Assembly (NCBI GenBank): GCA_003255065.1
Contig: QAOA01006931.1
Location: 1,817,542 to 1,881,541, forward strand
Direction of reading: 5' to 3'
Length of the DNA stretch: 64,000 bases
Source of the DNA: Cercis canadensis
Lineage: Eukaryota; Streptophyta; Magnoliopsida; Fabales; Fabaceae
Shown here in pieces: positions 48,616-61,549 of the stretch. Within the stretch, counting starts at the first letter, position 1, and each line of letters starts with the position of its first letter. The notes beneath the pieces are model-generated. The model worked only from the letters and a program-made list of their open reading frames with translations, searched no databases and had not been told where the DNA came from. The position numbers were made by a program, and so were the translations under genes.

Positions 48616-51600
48616 AATATTAGATGAAGTGCTTTGAAGTTTGTTATTGTTAGTACAAAGTAAAGTTGGTGGGTACTGTTTCTTTAATGTTATTTGAGGT
48701 TTTTTTATGAGTTTCTTAGCTTTTCATGAAGTGAGTATGATTTATTTTTCATCTATACTGTAATTATTAGGCGAAATCTGTTATTTCTAGACCCTAGTGC
48801 TGGGCGTTGGCACCTTGGCCTCGAAAGGTGCTGTCGCTGGACTTCCAGCGCTGAGCGCCAGCACCCCAGGGCCTTCCATCCATTTGATTTTTCATATTAA
48901 GCCTTCAACTTCAAATTTTCCAATACCTTACTTGTAAAAATAATAAAAATAGGTATATTTAGGACATGAATTTGGACTCTCTTACCTTATTATAACGTAA
49001 GTATGTTTCTTCTATAAACTTCATTAAATCAATCTTAGAAAGACTAAGTAGTAAGAGATTTAGTTTCTCTTAAGCTTTAAGGTATCAAAAGGAAAAAGGA
49101 TTTCAATTAATACATAATTCTTATTTTGAAAAGTTCATGTAAAATAATCATATGATTGTATGATGAAATAAGAAATAGAGAATTTGTCCAATAATCCACA
49201 AATTGATACCAAGAAAAAGGGAAGTAAGGACATAAAAACTTCAAATAGTTGGTTTTTCCTTAAATCTTGTTTATTTTGACAATACATGTTCTATGTGACC
49301 ACTATATTTTGTGTTTGTCACTGTATTGAGGGCTATGTTAGTGATGGCCATCGGGGTAAGTTGAAGTTGTCCCATAATATGAGGAATTGAGGGTAAGTTG
49401 ATGCTACCTTAAGTTATGAGAAAAAATGGTAAGTTGATGCTGCCCCATGGGTAAATTGATGTAGCCCCAAAGTGAAATGAATAAGAATGATATGACTGGT
49501 TTTTCAATACGTGGTGTGCTTATGTATTCTTACTAAGTGGTCAAGTTTTGTTTTTATGCCTTATTCTTACTTGGTTTAAGGATTGGTATGAATGTGAAAC
49601 ACTTATGTTATTTTACCAGCTACTGAGATTTTATATCTCACTCGTGTTATTGGTAAATGCCTTATCCATTCCAGGTGTAGAGGCTTGTAATTTACAACAT
49701 AGTGCACAAAGTTAAATAAGCAATTTATATGTAGTTTTTTTTTTGTGGTGTTTGCACTATGTACAGCTAGGTGGAAACTCGATATTTTGAGACATGAGTG
49801 TGGATGTAGACATGGCCTAGGTGATATTATAAATGTTATTCTTTTGAGACGTGTACATAAAATACGAGGGTTACATTAATCACCTATGTATATTTCAATG
49901 TTAAATGTATATGAGAATGTTTCTACCAAGTTAAATGATCTCTTTGGGTGTCTTCCACCAATTAGTTTATAATCCTCAAGAGGGAGTAATGTTATTTTAG
50001 AGAGTTAAATCCAACCACTTCCTTAAGAAAAAGATGNGATGTAGACATGACCTAGGTGATATTATAAATGTTATTCTTTTGAGACGTGTATATAAAATAC
50101 GAGGGTTACATTAATCACCTATGTATATTTCAATGTTAAATGTATATGAGAATGTTTCTACCAAGTTAAATGATCTCTTTGGGTGTCTTCCACCAATTAG
50201 TTTATAATCCTCAAGAGGGAGTAATGTTATTTTAGAGAGTTAAATCCAACCACTTCCTTAAGAAAAAGATGTAGGTTAATTATATAATACCCGTTCAATT
50301 ATTTTGGAATTTTCATGAAGTTATCAAGAAGTAATTAAACGAAGTAGGTTTGACATTACCCCATTTTAAAGTCAGGATATGCTACAATGAGAATTTACTT
50401 TAGTACTTATTGATTGCCTTTTAAGAAATGACGGCTCCACTTGCATTTAAAGTTTTTGGATGGTGTTTATAAGAATACCAAACTATTTATAAACAAATAA
50501 TAAGAAGGTCAACCGTTACACATGTGTAAGTTGGTAAATTAAGCTTCATTTGAGGTAAATCTTTTAAGATATTTAATCAGGAGTTTAAACTCCATTAAAA
50601 ATATTGATGACCAAAGCATAAAAATATAAAGACCACTTCATAAAAAACTAAAATAACAATAATAATAATAATAATGAAAAAGTCCACTCTACCATGTTAC
50701 CTGGAGATATCTTTTAAGGATCATTTAGTCAAAAACATATAACAACTACACAAATTGTTACTTAATTATTTTGCCTCTTTTATATGAAATGGAATAAATA
50801 AAATAGAAAATAAGTGTCAAGAAAAAAAAAGAATAACAAAAAGTTAAGATTCTGAGCTGGAAACATCTATAATTTTTGTTCTTTATGCTGTCGCTAAATT
50901 CTAAATCATTTGCATAATTACTTTTGATCTCCTAAAATCTAATTACTCTAATTTAAGAAATCCACATATCATAATGTCGTACATAGACTAAATTAAAATG
51001 TATAAGATAATATCAGAATTTTAAATGGAGAGACTAAAATGAAAAATACTAGAGAAAGTAAAAATATGAGGTGTGTTTGATTTTGTTTTTGTTTTTAAAA
51101 ATTATTTTTGAAAATTATGTTTAAAAATTATTCTGCAAAATAAAAGTATAAAAAAATTTGTTTGATAAACTATTTTGAAAATAATTTTTAAATAACAAAT
51201 AAATAAAAAACTTTATAATTACCATTGTGTCATTAATGAAAATAATTTGTTCTCCGCTTTTTACTTATTTTGAGAATAAAAATAACCCTTTCTTATTTTA
51301 CAATAATGTTTTGAGCATAAATTTTCAAACGGGATTCTATGATACTATGTAAGTATGTCATACTACACTGATGTGGCAATGATACATAATTTTCATATTT
51401 TATTATATATAAAATATAATTTATTTAATTTTTTAAATAAACTTAAAAACAGTTAATTTGTACACATGTCATTCATTTATTGGTTATTCCTATGTAGTAT
51501 GACATACTATATAAATACGAAAAGTATCTAAGAAACCTCCATTTTCAAAACATATAAACAAAAATATTCTTATCAAACAAGTTTTCTTGTTTTATTTTTT

Positions 51601-51809
51601 TTAAAAACAAAAAATAATTTTTAAAAATTGAAATCAAACAGTCCCTATCCTTTTTAAAATTCTCATCACCCCCACCATTTGCCAACATAAGGCGGCCTCT
51701 TGTGCAGTGAATAAGCTGAGAATGAGGACATTCAAAACCCCAGGAAAGGAACAGAGGTTTTAGCTTGGGCGTTGTCGTAAACTGGAGTCGTAGCTTCAAA
51801 GTGAGTTAC
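48616..51809. other. Repeat-rich intergenic region
   Basis: No gene is supported. It includes a GC-rich direct repeat (48796-48865), recurrent ggtaagttgatgct phrases (about 49355-49470) that look like decayed LTR sequence, a 234-bp duplication at an N (49803-50271), and AT-rich DNA to the SEH1 promoter. Confidence 0.5.
49803..50271 (+). repeat. Tandem 234-bp duplication at a single-N gap
   Basis: Copies 49803-50036 and 50038-50271 are the same length and differ at only about two positions, separated only by the N at 50037. This pattern strongly suggests two overlapping contigs or haplotypes placed end to end. Confidence 0.9.
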
Positions 51810-54800
51810 ATGGCGAAATCACTGTTGAATTTCGATAATGGCACAACCTGCTCATCTTGGAACTTCTCCGGTAGGAGACTCGCTGCTGGTTCCGCCGACG
51901 GAACGCTTTCCATCTTCGATTTCCGCGACCCAGCCTCCTCTTCTTCCCTTCGATGCACCTTCAAATCTAGGGTTTGTCTGCCTCCCCCTTTTTTATATTT
52001 CCTTCTTTTCTCTATCATTCATCATCTGCCCGATTACATGGGCCTTAGTTACTGCTTGCTGTATAAAAACTATTCATGTTTGGTCGATTTTGGAGAATTT
52101 GTTGTTGGAAAATATATTTATTTTTAAGAGATTATTTTATAATGCACAATTGAAAATGCTCTATGTTCTGAAAGAAGCGGTTTTAGTTTCCATCAATTCC
52201 TAAATATGCAAAATGTCTTCCCTGGGATTGGGAATAAATCTTATTTTCAATCCATATTTATGCTTTTAACATGTTTAAACGTGAATTGAATGTCAAAGTG
52301 CATGTCCCTTTGTCTTGTATGAAACTCGCCATTCAGACTAGATAAATTTATAGGTAAGGATGTTAGCATTTAGTTTAGTTTTCCCTTTTGTTTCTGCCAA
52401 TTCATTTGCCACTCCAAATGCCATGTTTTAGTCCGGAACCAGACTTGCCGAAGATATATTTGCAACTTTAACTACTCCTGATATCCATGAAGCTTGAATT
52501 TGGAAAACTTGGTTTTCCATTCTCTGCAGATATCTTTCTCTTGGAGATTTCTACATTTACTTCTAATTTTGATCTTCTTGTTGGAAATTTTTAGGTTCAT
52601 GATGGAAACATTGTGAAGGTTGTTTGGGTTCCTCCAGAATATGGTGATGCAGTTGCATGCATTTTGGCTGATGGAACTGTATCATTGTGGGAGGAGGTTG
52701 CAGAAGGTAAAATTAATTGTTTTTTTCTTGACCCCCTGACAAACATCAATGTTAAATTTATTTTTTTCTTTTAATGGGCAATAAATCTTCTGACCATGAG
52801 AATGTAGTTGCAGGCTAGCCGTTAAAATGTTTGAAAAACACAAGTTGTATGATATTGGTTATGACATGTTATTTTAATTGGTTTATTGCTTATTCCTCGT
52901 TATTTACTTATTTCTAAATCCAGTATTTCAGAATTTACATCACATGCATTTTTTTGTTGACAGCATTGAGTTTTTTATTCGATAAAAGATTATAAAAGAA
53001 TCTTATTCAATAAATGATGAAAATGTATTCTCATAAATATCTTGTATTTTCTTGTCTTTATATAGATTCACAGCCTCTTCAGTGGAAGATGTGCAAAAAC
53101 TTTGGAAGCAGTTCAAGCAAAGTCCTCGATGTCCAATTTGGAATGTCTTTGACTAGTTTGAAAATGGTAATTTTTCATTGCAGTTAAAGTTAAAGCTTTT
53201 ATTAGTTTTTAATTTTGAACTATATCATTGAATCCACATTGCAGATAGCCATTGGTAATCTGAGTTATTATTTTATCAAATGCATTTACTCATTTTTATG
53301 TCTTTAACTTGATTGTTTCATGGAAGTTTTGTGTGCATGCTTATTGCCAAGTTTTTACATGAGAAAATGTTTTCCTATATTACCTTAAGTAAAATTTTCT
53401 TTTTTCATGTAATCCCTTTAGGATGCATAAAAATTTTGCGCTAATGATGATTTATGCAATTTAATTTGCTATTTTTTGAACATGAAAAGGTTGCTGCATG
53501 TTCAGATGGTCATGTGAGAGTGCATGAGCTCTTGGATCCCTTGGAACTGAAAAACTGGCAGCTGCAGGTGAAACTACCTTATTCTACCTATTGGTCAAAT
53601 TATACCTTGCATCCATGAGCCATGATATCTGGGCGATATAAAGTCTTTTCATTACAGGAATACCTTCTTATTATTATTATATTTTTTAATCTTCTGTTCT
53701 TAAATTCCAGGCTGAATTTCAGAATGTTATTGAGTCAGTGTCTGCATTTGGGAAGGCTTTGTGCTTGTCTGCATCCATATCTTTGAATCCACAAAACGGT
53801 GGATGCCAGGAATCGAGCTTTGTTCTAGGTTTCAATTCAAATACATCAGAGCTTAATTCTCCTAAGGTAACTCTCGTTTGCAGTATTCCCCTGTTCTTAC
53901 TCATTTTCGTTTCTACTGCATCACTTTTATATGTTTCATGGCATAATCATTGCCTCTGAATTGTCTATATAGCCTTGGAAATGGTACATGCTTTGATAAT
54001 GGGATGACTACAATATTTTAGTGGTGGTAAAATTTTTCTGCATATCTGACTCATGGTAGTTTTTCACAGGTATGGGAATTCGATCAAGCTCATCAAAGAT
54101 GGCTTCCAGTGGCGGAATTGGCACTACCTGAGGATAAGGGTGATCAGGTCTGTGCTGTTGCATGGGCACCAAATATTGGCAGGTAAATTATTTACAAATT
54201 TTAATTAGAATCGCTTATTATGAGTCACTTCTGGTAGTCTGGGCTCCTCACGTAAGTGTGACTTGCATCTAAATGCTGGATTACTGTAACTTCTGGATAG
54301 CAACAGGGGAGACTTTAAATGTGACCATGTAATTCGATTAATGTGTGGAAATTTGTGCTAGTTAGCTCTAGTTACTTCTACTACTTTCATCTTTTTTAGC
54401 TAAACAAATGTAAAAGAACTTTTCTGTTATAAGCATTAGGATGACTAGGATGATTTTTTCGTAGGCCATTTGAGACAATTGCAGTTGCAACTCACAAGGG
54501 ACTTGCCATATGGCATCTCGGAATGAACCCTGATCCTGATGGGAGACTCTCAGTAGAGAGAGTTGCACTACTCTCTGGTCATGAAGGCGAGGTATACCTG
54601 TCACTTTTTGAGTTTTGTCTCTCTTTTTTATTATGGTTCCTGAATTGAAATTGATAATATTTAAATCTGCATCTCCTTTTGTTAATGTATAGGTGTGGCA
54701 GATGGAGTGGGATATGAGTGGAATGACTTTGGCTACTACGGGACGTGATGGAATGGTTCGGTTGTGGCAGTCTAACCTCAATGGTGTTTGGCATCAACAG

Positions 54801-54824
54801 GCTGCATTTGAACCCACATCTTAG
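51810..54824 (+). CDS. SEH1: Nucleoporin SEH1, WD40 repeat protein
   Basis: Eight exons: 51810-51971, 52595-52706, 53066-53166, 53490-53567, 53711-53866, 54070-54182, 54465-54591 and 54693-54824, all GT-AG and in frame, give 326 residues, the family's usual length. WD40 blades include WNFSGRRLAAGSADGTLSIF, VHDGNIVKVVWVPPEYGD with ILADGTVSLWEE, VAACSDGHVRVHEL, VCAVAWAPNIGRP with IAVATHKGLAIWHL, and HEGEVWQMEWDMSG with TTGRDGMVRLWQ. SEH1 is a six-bladed, incomplete propeller that completes with a partner strand in the NUP107-160 (Y) complex of the nuclear pore, and also joins the GATOR2/SEA complex. No lesion is seen. The start ATG is followed directly by the conserved N-terminal blade. Confidence 0.94.
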
Positions 54825-56140
54825 CCCCTCTGCTCCTGTTATACCCGGCCATTTCTCATGTGGAAAACTAGTGTCAATTATTATGGGCACGGGAGACGAG
54901 GCTAATAGGTCCCAAAACTTGTTTATCGATCTGTGGTGCCTTAACCTCGTTCATTTTGTTGTAAGTAGTAATCTGACATAGGTTTTCTCTGTTTTTCATT
55001 ATTATTTGATAACGTGTAGAATATTGTAATTTATGCGGAGCTGCCCACACTACTATCTTACATGAAAGCTGTAATGTATTTTTCTCTGGCTGAGAGGTCT
55101 TCCGCCATTTGTACTCACAATAGTTTCGGAGTTTTTTTTTTTGTGTGATTTGCGGGCATTGAAGTCTTAAGTGAATAAGAACAATTTCAGCTCCTGTGGT
55201 TTGCGGAAGTGAAATTGGAGGTGAAGATTCGGGTGTGGTTGCGGGCAGCCTATTAGATCTTGCACCAATTTTATTTGACAAAATATAAGTTTGTTCGAGT
55301 CCCTTCCCATGTATTACAAATTTTCATTAGCATTTCGAAATTCGAAGCACATTTTGCCCACCAATTCCTACGAAGACATGATCCGTCGTGTGCCTTTTCT
55401 TTTCGTTTATGAATGGGCTGTGCAATATTAAAGGAATTAGTTGTAAAGGTTTTTTATTTGTTCTTTTCTTTTACATTGTGATGTATCAGTTTCAACCTGA
55501 AAATCCATCTTGTAGATCAATTAGAGATTTATTGATCAATAAAGTAGCTGAAAATCCTCTAGCCAACTTCTGTTTCATGGAATTCGCACAACCATTAACC
55601 ATGCTAGTCTTTTCCCCTTTTCAAACGCCAACCCGGGTGGCTATATTAGAGTATGGACCCGAAGGGGGGAAAAAACATTTTGAAGTAATATATATATATT
55701 TTTAAATATACTCTTTTTTGCGTTTCTCGCTTTTCATTTGGTAAGAGGTCCTCTTTTCATTTGGCATATTTTTTACCCTTATTGGGGCTTCGAACTATCA
55801 GCCCAATAAAAGATCGGCAAATTAGAAAAAGACAGGTGTATTCCACGGCAACGCTTTTAACAATGCGGGCTGAGCAGTTTTAAAAGCCCAGCATTTCTAA
55901 AGGATCCGAAAAGAACCAGCACGGCCATTTTCTTAGAAGTTTTTCCAAGGTGAATAGACTCATCAATCCACAAATTTAACGGTCCCGATTTGCGGTTCAT
56001 TGACTTTTTGATGACTTAAGTGATAAGAAGATGGAAGGTCCCGTTCATCAGTTTAGTTTTAGTATATTCTTTCCGACCGAAGTTATTGTCGTCTGAAATC
56101 CTGAAGCGGTAGAGTTTATGCCCAAAACAGAGGAAGAGAG
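54825..56140. other. Intergenic region, SEH1 to DUF3593 gene
   Basis: No convincing gene. The first part is 3'UTR-like; a 105-codon ORF at 55388 lacks motifs. The second part should hold the promoter of the DUF3593 gene. Confidence 0.5.
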
Positions 56141-57336
56141 ATGAGCATTTGTCAAATGGGAATTACCTTGCCTCTGTCTCCTTGTAAATCCCACAACTTT
56201 ATTATCCCTTCAACTTTTCTGGGTTCTCCTCCCTTTTTGCAATATGCCCACATCGACCCTTTAACAAGAAGCAGGGCATTCGGGAGTTACAGGCAACGGA
56301 GGGTTTCTAGGAAAAGAAGAGGGATTGAATGTGGGTTGCCACTACCAGTTGATCCATGGTCACCAACCATTGATTCCCAGAGCATTGCTTCCCAGCTATT
56401 TGCATTTTCTTTGTTTCCCTACATTGGTTTCTTGTACTACATCACCAAGTCTAAGTCTGCTCCAAAGCTCACCCTCTTCGGGTTTTACTTCTTGCTTGCC
56501 TTCGTTGGGGCTACAAGTGAGTTTTTCAAATGATCTCTTTTCTCCTTTTCTTGTTTAGCTTCATTGCCGTCCATGGGTTTGTTGAGTTATTTTTAGAATG
56601 TATATGAATTTTTTATTTCTTTTGATTCTGACATATACTACATTCTGCACGAAAAAGTCTAAATATAAAAAATTCATTGAAATTTGATGGCGGGCTGAGA
56701 TGTATTTGATCGATCAAACATGTTGTAGAGAATAGCTAAGCTGCAGAGTGCTTCTATTCCATGTCCTTTTTCCTTTTTGTCCCTTTCAGTTGTGGCCCTC
56801 ACTAGATCACAATAAACCTAGATCTAAGACCAATTCAGTGATATTTGATTCTAAATCCATAGATTCTCATTGTAGAATCTTCGTTTTGGCCCGAAATATT
56901 GAATCTGCTGGTTTGTTTCATATTGATCTTTGCTTTCGTTTCCATGTTGCATAATTGCCACATCTACAGTTCATTTAGCATATGGTTCTTTCCTCCTTGA
57001 AATATCAACTTTGCTAATTTCCTTTACTTTGATCCTTCCTACTTGCTGTTGGCTCACACAATTGAGCAGTACCAGCTGGAATTTATGGTTAGTTCACTTT
57101 GCCAAAACATTCATTATGCTCAAGATCAATCAGATTGGCGTAAGGATATATAATTTCTGTTTAAAATGACCTGATATGCAGCGAAGGTGCAATACGGCAC
57201 TTCTTTGTCCAACGTGGATTGGTTACATGGTGGGGCTGAGTCGCTTCTCACTCTAACCAACTTGTTCATTGTGATGGGATTGAGAGAGGGCCTCCGAAAA
57301 GCAGCAAATTCCAAGCAAAATTCCTCCACTCCTTAG
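56141..57336 (+). CDS. DUF3593 probable plastid membrane protein with an 18-nt microexon
   Basis: Exons 56141-56516, 57070-57087 (18 nt) and 57182-57336 give 182 residues. The N-terminal 65 residues are Ser/Arg-rich without acids, like a chloroplast transit peptide. The mature part has two hydrophobic segments, LFAFSLFPYIGFLYYI and LTLFGFYFLLAFVGAT. The microexon encodes the IPAGIY link, and the last exon gives AKVQYGTSLSNVDWLHGGAE and a third hydrophobic helix (LLTLTNLFIVMGL). This matches the DUF3593 family shared by plants and cyanobacteria, function unknown. Splice borders are acaa/gtga, gcag/tacc, tatg/gtta, tgcag/cgaa. The microexon is required to keep frame and the IPAGIY motif. Confidence 0.82.
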
Positions 57337-58072
57337 GCAGATTCAGAGTTCAAAGAGTAGAAGAAACGTGGAATGCAGCTTTGATACTTCAAATCATTCC
57401 TACCACGCTACTATTAGTCCCCATGTTTGGCTGGGATTTTGCGTTCTTCTCCTTAAATTTGTGATTATCCTCTCAGCTTCTGGATAACCACTTCACTTGT
57501 TGTGGTATCTTATCATATTGTAAATAAAATGTATGTAGTTGTTGAAATTCGTGTGCATTATTTTTACCAAATTAAATTTGTGTAAATTGAATCTTTATAA
57601 GAATGAAATTTTACAGAATTCAGCACCTTCAATTTTGATATGCATTTTTCATTTGTTCTCTTCCCTGCTATAAAAACTATGGTTTGCCCCTGAATAATGT
57701 CCTAGAAGCTCATTTTAATCCTTTAACTTTTTTATTGAGATGATTATAATTTAATGTTCTTCAGTTAATAATTCCCTATTTGATCATGCTATGCTTCTCT
57801 GCTGAAGATGTGGATTGTACTTTGTGACAATGCATATTGGAAGCTTTTATCTGTTTGGAAGAAAATACTGCTAAACAGTGCAAAATTGTGGTGCCAATCT
57901 TAACTACACTGGCATTTATTAGTGCTATCATTTCTGGTCCATTATCCTAGTGTCTGAAGTTGTCCTGACTTATATAATACATGCAATGATTAACAGGCAT
58001 GAGATATCAGCTCTTTCTGCAAATCCTGAACATAACTTTATACAGAAAACCTTCCTTTCATCATTTGTGAAA
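57337..58072. other. Convergent intergenic region
   Basis: Between the plus-strand DUF3593 gene and the minus-strand WRKY gene; it should contain both 3'UTRs. No other feature seen. Confidence 0.5.
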
Positions 58073-59335
58073 TTACGAGAACAAATCCGGAGCGTCAAAT
58101 GGGAAATTTGGATCAATTTCCACTTGATCAAGTGAGAAATCGAAATCAGGAATTGGAGAATTGGTGGCTGATGTGTCGGCTGAAATTATCTCAGTAATAT
58201 CGGATTCTGAACATAGCTTGTTATTGACCCTACCGAACTTGTTTATCTGGAAAGAAGGGGACGGGAAATAGTTTGATTCTGGCGTGGTTGGAGATAATAG
58301 ATGTGTTTGAGAAAGACTCCCCAGGAAGGAATCATTATCTAGTGGGAAAGGGAGTAAGGTGTGGTTTTCTTGTGTCCTGCATCCAAACGAAGTCGAGGGG
58401 AAAGTAAAAGGATAGGCCATCTCTGTGTTTCCCAGGTTACTGGTATCAACACTCAAGGTATTTGTGAACGTTGACAGGCCTTCTTGTGATGACTGTCCAT
58501 GGTGATTATCATTATTATGATTATTTTCCGGTTTCTCGTGTTTGTGAGGTGACTTTGGAAGCAGAAGGGCGTTGTTGCCTTGGGAACAGGTATGCTTTCC
58601 TCGGTAAGTGATGTCAAATATAGTAGGATCCTCATCTGATCTTTGTACTTGCTTTGTGGCCCAGCAGTTCTGGCTGTTGCGGTAGGTGCACCTATAATAA
58701 CTTCTGCAAATGTAGCAATAAGTAATAAGTTGTTAGATGCCCGCAGCCGCACATATAAAACTGAATTTTTTTTGATTGTCAAGTAGGATACCTTGGATAT
58801 TTGGCACCAAGGATGTCTTTCTGCCCATATTTTCTCCAGCTATAGCCATCATCATGGGGACCTTCAAGGCCAGTCTCGGAGCTCACTCTAACTTGATCCA
58901 TCCATCTGGCCATTGACTTTCTGTAACAAAATTACTTGATGTGTTAGTATTAATCACACGTAGCGGGTCTTGCTGTGGCACTAAACTACTATGAAGTGAG
59001 TCAAGTAAAATTCACCTTTTCTTTGACTCTGGTTTAAGCTCATGATGATCAATGTCATCTCTTAGAGGACTTCCGTTGACAGATATTGGAGACTCTGGTG
59101 ACAAACCAGCTCCAGCTGTTGCCCCCACAGGCTGCGACTTAGAATTTGACGCATTCCATCTTAGAATTAGTAGAGCCTTTTCATAAGAAGATAATATCCT
59201 CTGCACCAGCAAGTCCCTATTGTCAAACGAAGATGGTGTCCTCCTCAAGTCTGCCTTCAACTTTCTTGCTACCTCCATCCCCTGAATTAGCTCACTCATG
59301 AGTGTGTTCTGCTCCCACCTCCACGCATTCTCCAT
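58073..59335 (-). CDS. Group III WRKY transcription factor, WRKY41/53-like
   Basis: Minus-strand exons 59335-59016, 58920-58792 and 58703-58073 give 359 residues. The N-terminus (MENAWRWEQNTLMSELIQGM...) and an SPESPISVNGSPLRDD motif are typical of the WRKY41/53 clade. The WRKY domain holds WRKYGQK at residues 135-141 and a C-x7-C-x23-H-x-C zinc finger (C155, C163, H187, C189), which defines group III. The second intron splits the Arg codon of YPR/SYYRC, the conserved R-type position. A KKRK-like nuclear signal spans the first splice junction (SKKRKS). The C-terminus is acidic (DFDFSLDQVEIDP) and likely activating. Such factors bind W-boxes (TTGACC/T) in senescence and defence responses. A TTGACT lies upstream at 59734, compatible with self or cross regulation by WRKYs. 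Confidence 0.93.
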
Positions 59336-61549
59336 TTTGTATTATCACCTTAATAATCACTATCACTAGTTTGGTGCTTGATATCTAATTCATGTCCAAA
59401 ACGGAAAATTGAGCCCCACTTCTATTCTGGGGATGCAATCTTATCTAGAACCACTAGCTTCTTACTCTGCAGCGGAGTTGGAAACCAAAGAAATTTGGAA
59501 GACCCTTGGATTGGTAATGTGGAGGGAGCTATAAACATGGATGTTGTTTTGAACTTATAATTGGTTGTCCTGCTTGAATGGTTGTGGGCGGAACAAGACA
59601 CGAGTGTTGGAGTGAGTCTGAATGAACAAACTGAACCAAGGCTCGTTGCCGAGAGAAGGTTATGGAGCTCTTGCATTTAAATTGCTCCTTTTTGAGTTGC
59701 AAGAAGAAGAATTTTTTGGTAGAAAGTCCAAGTTTGACTGAGAAAGCGAGTTTTTCAGCCGAGACTATTCTTTGGTCAGTGGGCAATAGAATACTGACCA
59801 AGTCCACTTCCGTTCAGTAAGTTCCTAAAGATCCATGTGAGTAAAATTCGTGTCCTTGTATGATTGGTTCTTTCGTTGCAAGGCATGATTAAATTGAAGA
59901 TTAGAAAGTCAGAGTTCGAATGAGAACAGGGACATAGAATTTTCAAACCTCATTCCGCGTTGTCGCTTTGAAACTTACTACTATCGTTCCAGAGAAGAAA
60001 GAACTGTGAAAGACTTCTGACTATACTTTTGGGTTGTTGCCATCAAACCCCATTTCTGACTTCATTTCGCACAATCTTCTTAGAAGCCACTAGCCAAAAC
60101 ATAGGACCTCTCTGCTCTTTAAGGACAGTTAATTAATGTGTAAATAATTCAAGATCCACCCTCAAATTCTAAACCAAATATTACGAAAGAGAATATTAAT
60201 TTTTTTTTTTTAAAAAAAGGGGAAAAGCAGAAAACTGGATAACCTTTATTAATTTAAACGGTACAACAGTCAACAGCTGAGAGGAAGTGGAGTGGGCGTG
60301 TTGTTGGAAGGGCCTGATCTAATTCATGAAATGTTCCGTCAAAGCCCAACTAGGCCTTGGAAAGTCCTAATTATGAAGACTAGAGAGTTGTGGGTTAACT
60401 GACTTGAATTGGGCTTTCATAAAATATCAAACTATGCTATGGATCTCCACGTATGCTTGAGAAGCAAGCAGAGAGAGTCTTAGATTTTGACATTAGATGA
60501 AAGGTTAGCCCAAAACAAAGTCTGGATATGAGGAGAATTCGTGACGGGGAAAGGGAAAGAGATGCTTCAGCATTTTAAGCATGAAACGTAAATGGTGAAC
60601 TGAAGAAAAACTAGCTGTGGAGTAAAGTGCAAAAGAATGAAAAACGAGAGCACAGAGACAGTGGGAGCTGAGGGAATCTGAGTTTAAAATGAGATATAAT
60701 TTTACAATGTCTGTTTCTAAAGAAAACGGAGAATGAGAGAGGAAATCTGGTATACTCTGTGAGTGTAGACTACCAAGTGCCAATGAGGGATCAATTGAAC
60801 TAGAAGATGAGATATTAACTATTTAATCATTTTTTTTATTTGGTTAAAATTATTTAATCATTGGTATCCAAGGAATTAGATTTGGCCCATGAGCCCAACA
60901 GGTGGGCTTTAATTAACCGGACTCTGGCCTATGACAGAAAGTAGAGTTGGAACTTGGATTTATGCCTTTTAAATTCTAATATTAATTAACTATTTAATTA
61001 TTTTAATCCTTACCAAATTACGAAAGACGAAGTAATGATAATGGTGCTATAATTCACCGCTTAAGTAGTTTCCTTTTTGTATATAAAGAGACAACAAAGA
61101 ATCCTACTAAAACGAAACTCCGCTTTGCTATGCCATTAGAACCCATCTTGGGCTGGGCATGAAATGAAATGCGCACTATGATATGGATGAGAAACACCGT
61201 CAAGTTCTTGTTCTACTGACTCAGACTCGCAAACTATTCTTCTGAAACCCTAATGTCTTACGATATTAACTTATAAGATCAAAACAATTATTCAACTTAC
61301 TCCTGGAAAAAAATATTTTGAAATAATAAAACATGAAAAGTATTCTATTCTCATATCCTTTGCTGTGAGATACTGTAACCAATAGAAGCGTAAAAGAGGT
61401 ATGAACTGTGGAATACAAATGGTAAAGATATATAGTGAACAGTGAAGTAACCAACACAAAATTTATATACAAGACCAATGCCAAATAATAAAAAGAAAAA
61501 AGAAAATAAATTAATGGAATATGTGCTTTAGTTTAATATAATCGAAAAA
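59336..61549. other. WRKY promoter region and intergenic DNA
   Basis: The first kilobase should be the promoter and leader of the minus-strand WRKY gene, including a W-box core TTGACT at 59734-59739. No gene is supported in the rest; several short ORFs have no motif. Confidence 0.5.
59734..59739 (+). promoter_or_regulatory. W-box core upstream of the WRKY gene
   Basis: TTGACT lies about 400 bases upstream of the WRKY start codon. One six-base site is weak evidence, but W-boxes are common in group III WRKY promoters. Confidence 0.3.

Noticed and set aside
45244..51809. Rest of the UGT72-like gene on the far side of the Copia insertion
   Set aside because: No PSPG box or other UGT motif was found there, so the gene is truncated rather than merely interrupted.
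55388..55705. 105-codon ORF between SEH1 and the DUF3593 gene
   Set aside because: No recognisable domain, poor coding composition, ends in a TA-rich run.
60505..60783. 92-codon minus-strand ORF
   Set aside because: Starts with an ATG but has no motif or splice support and lies in low-complexity intergenic DNA.
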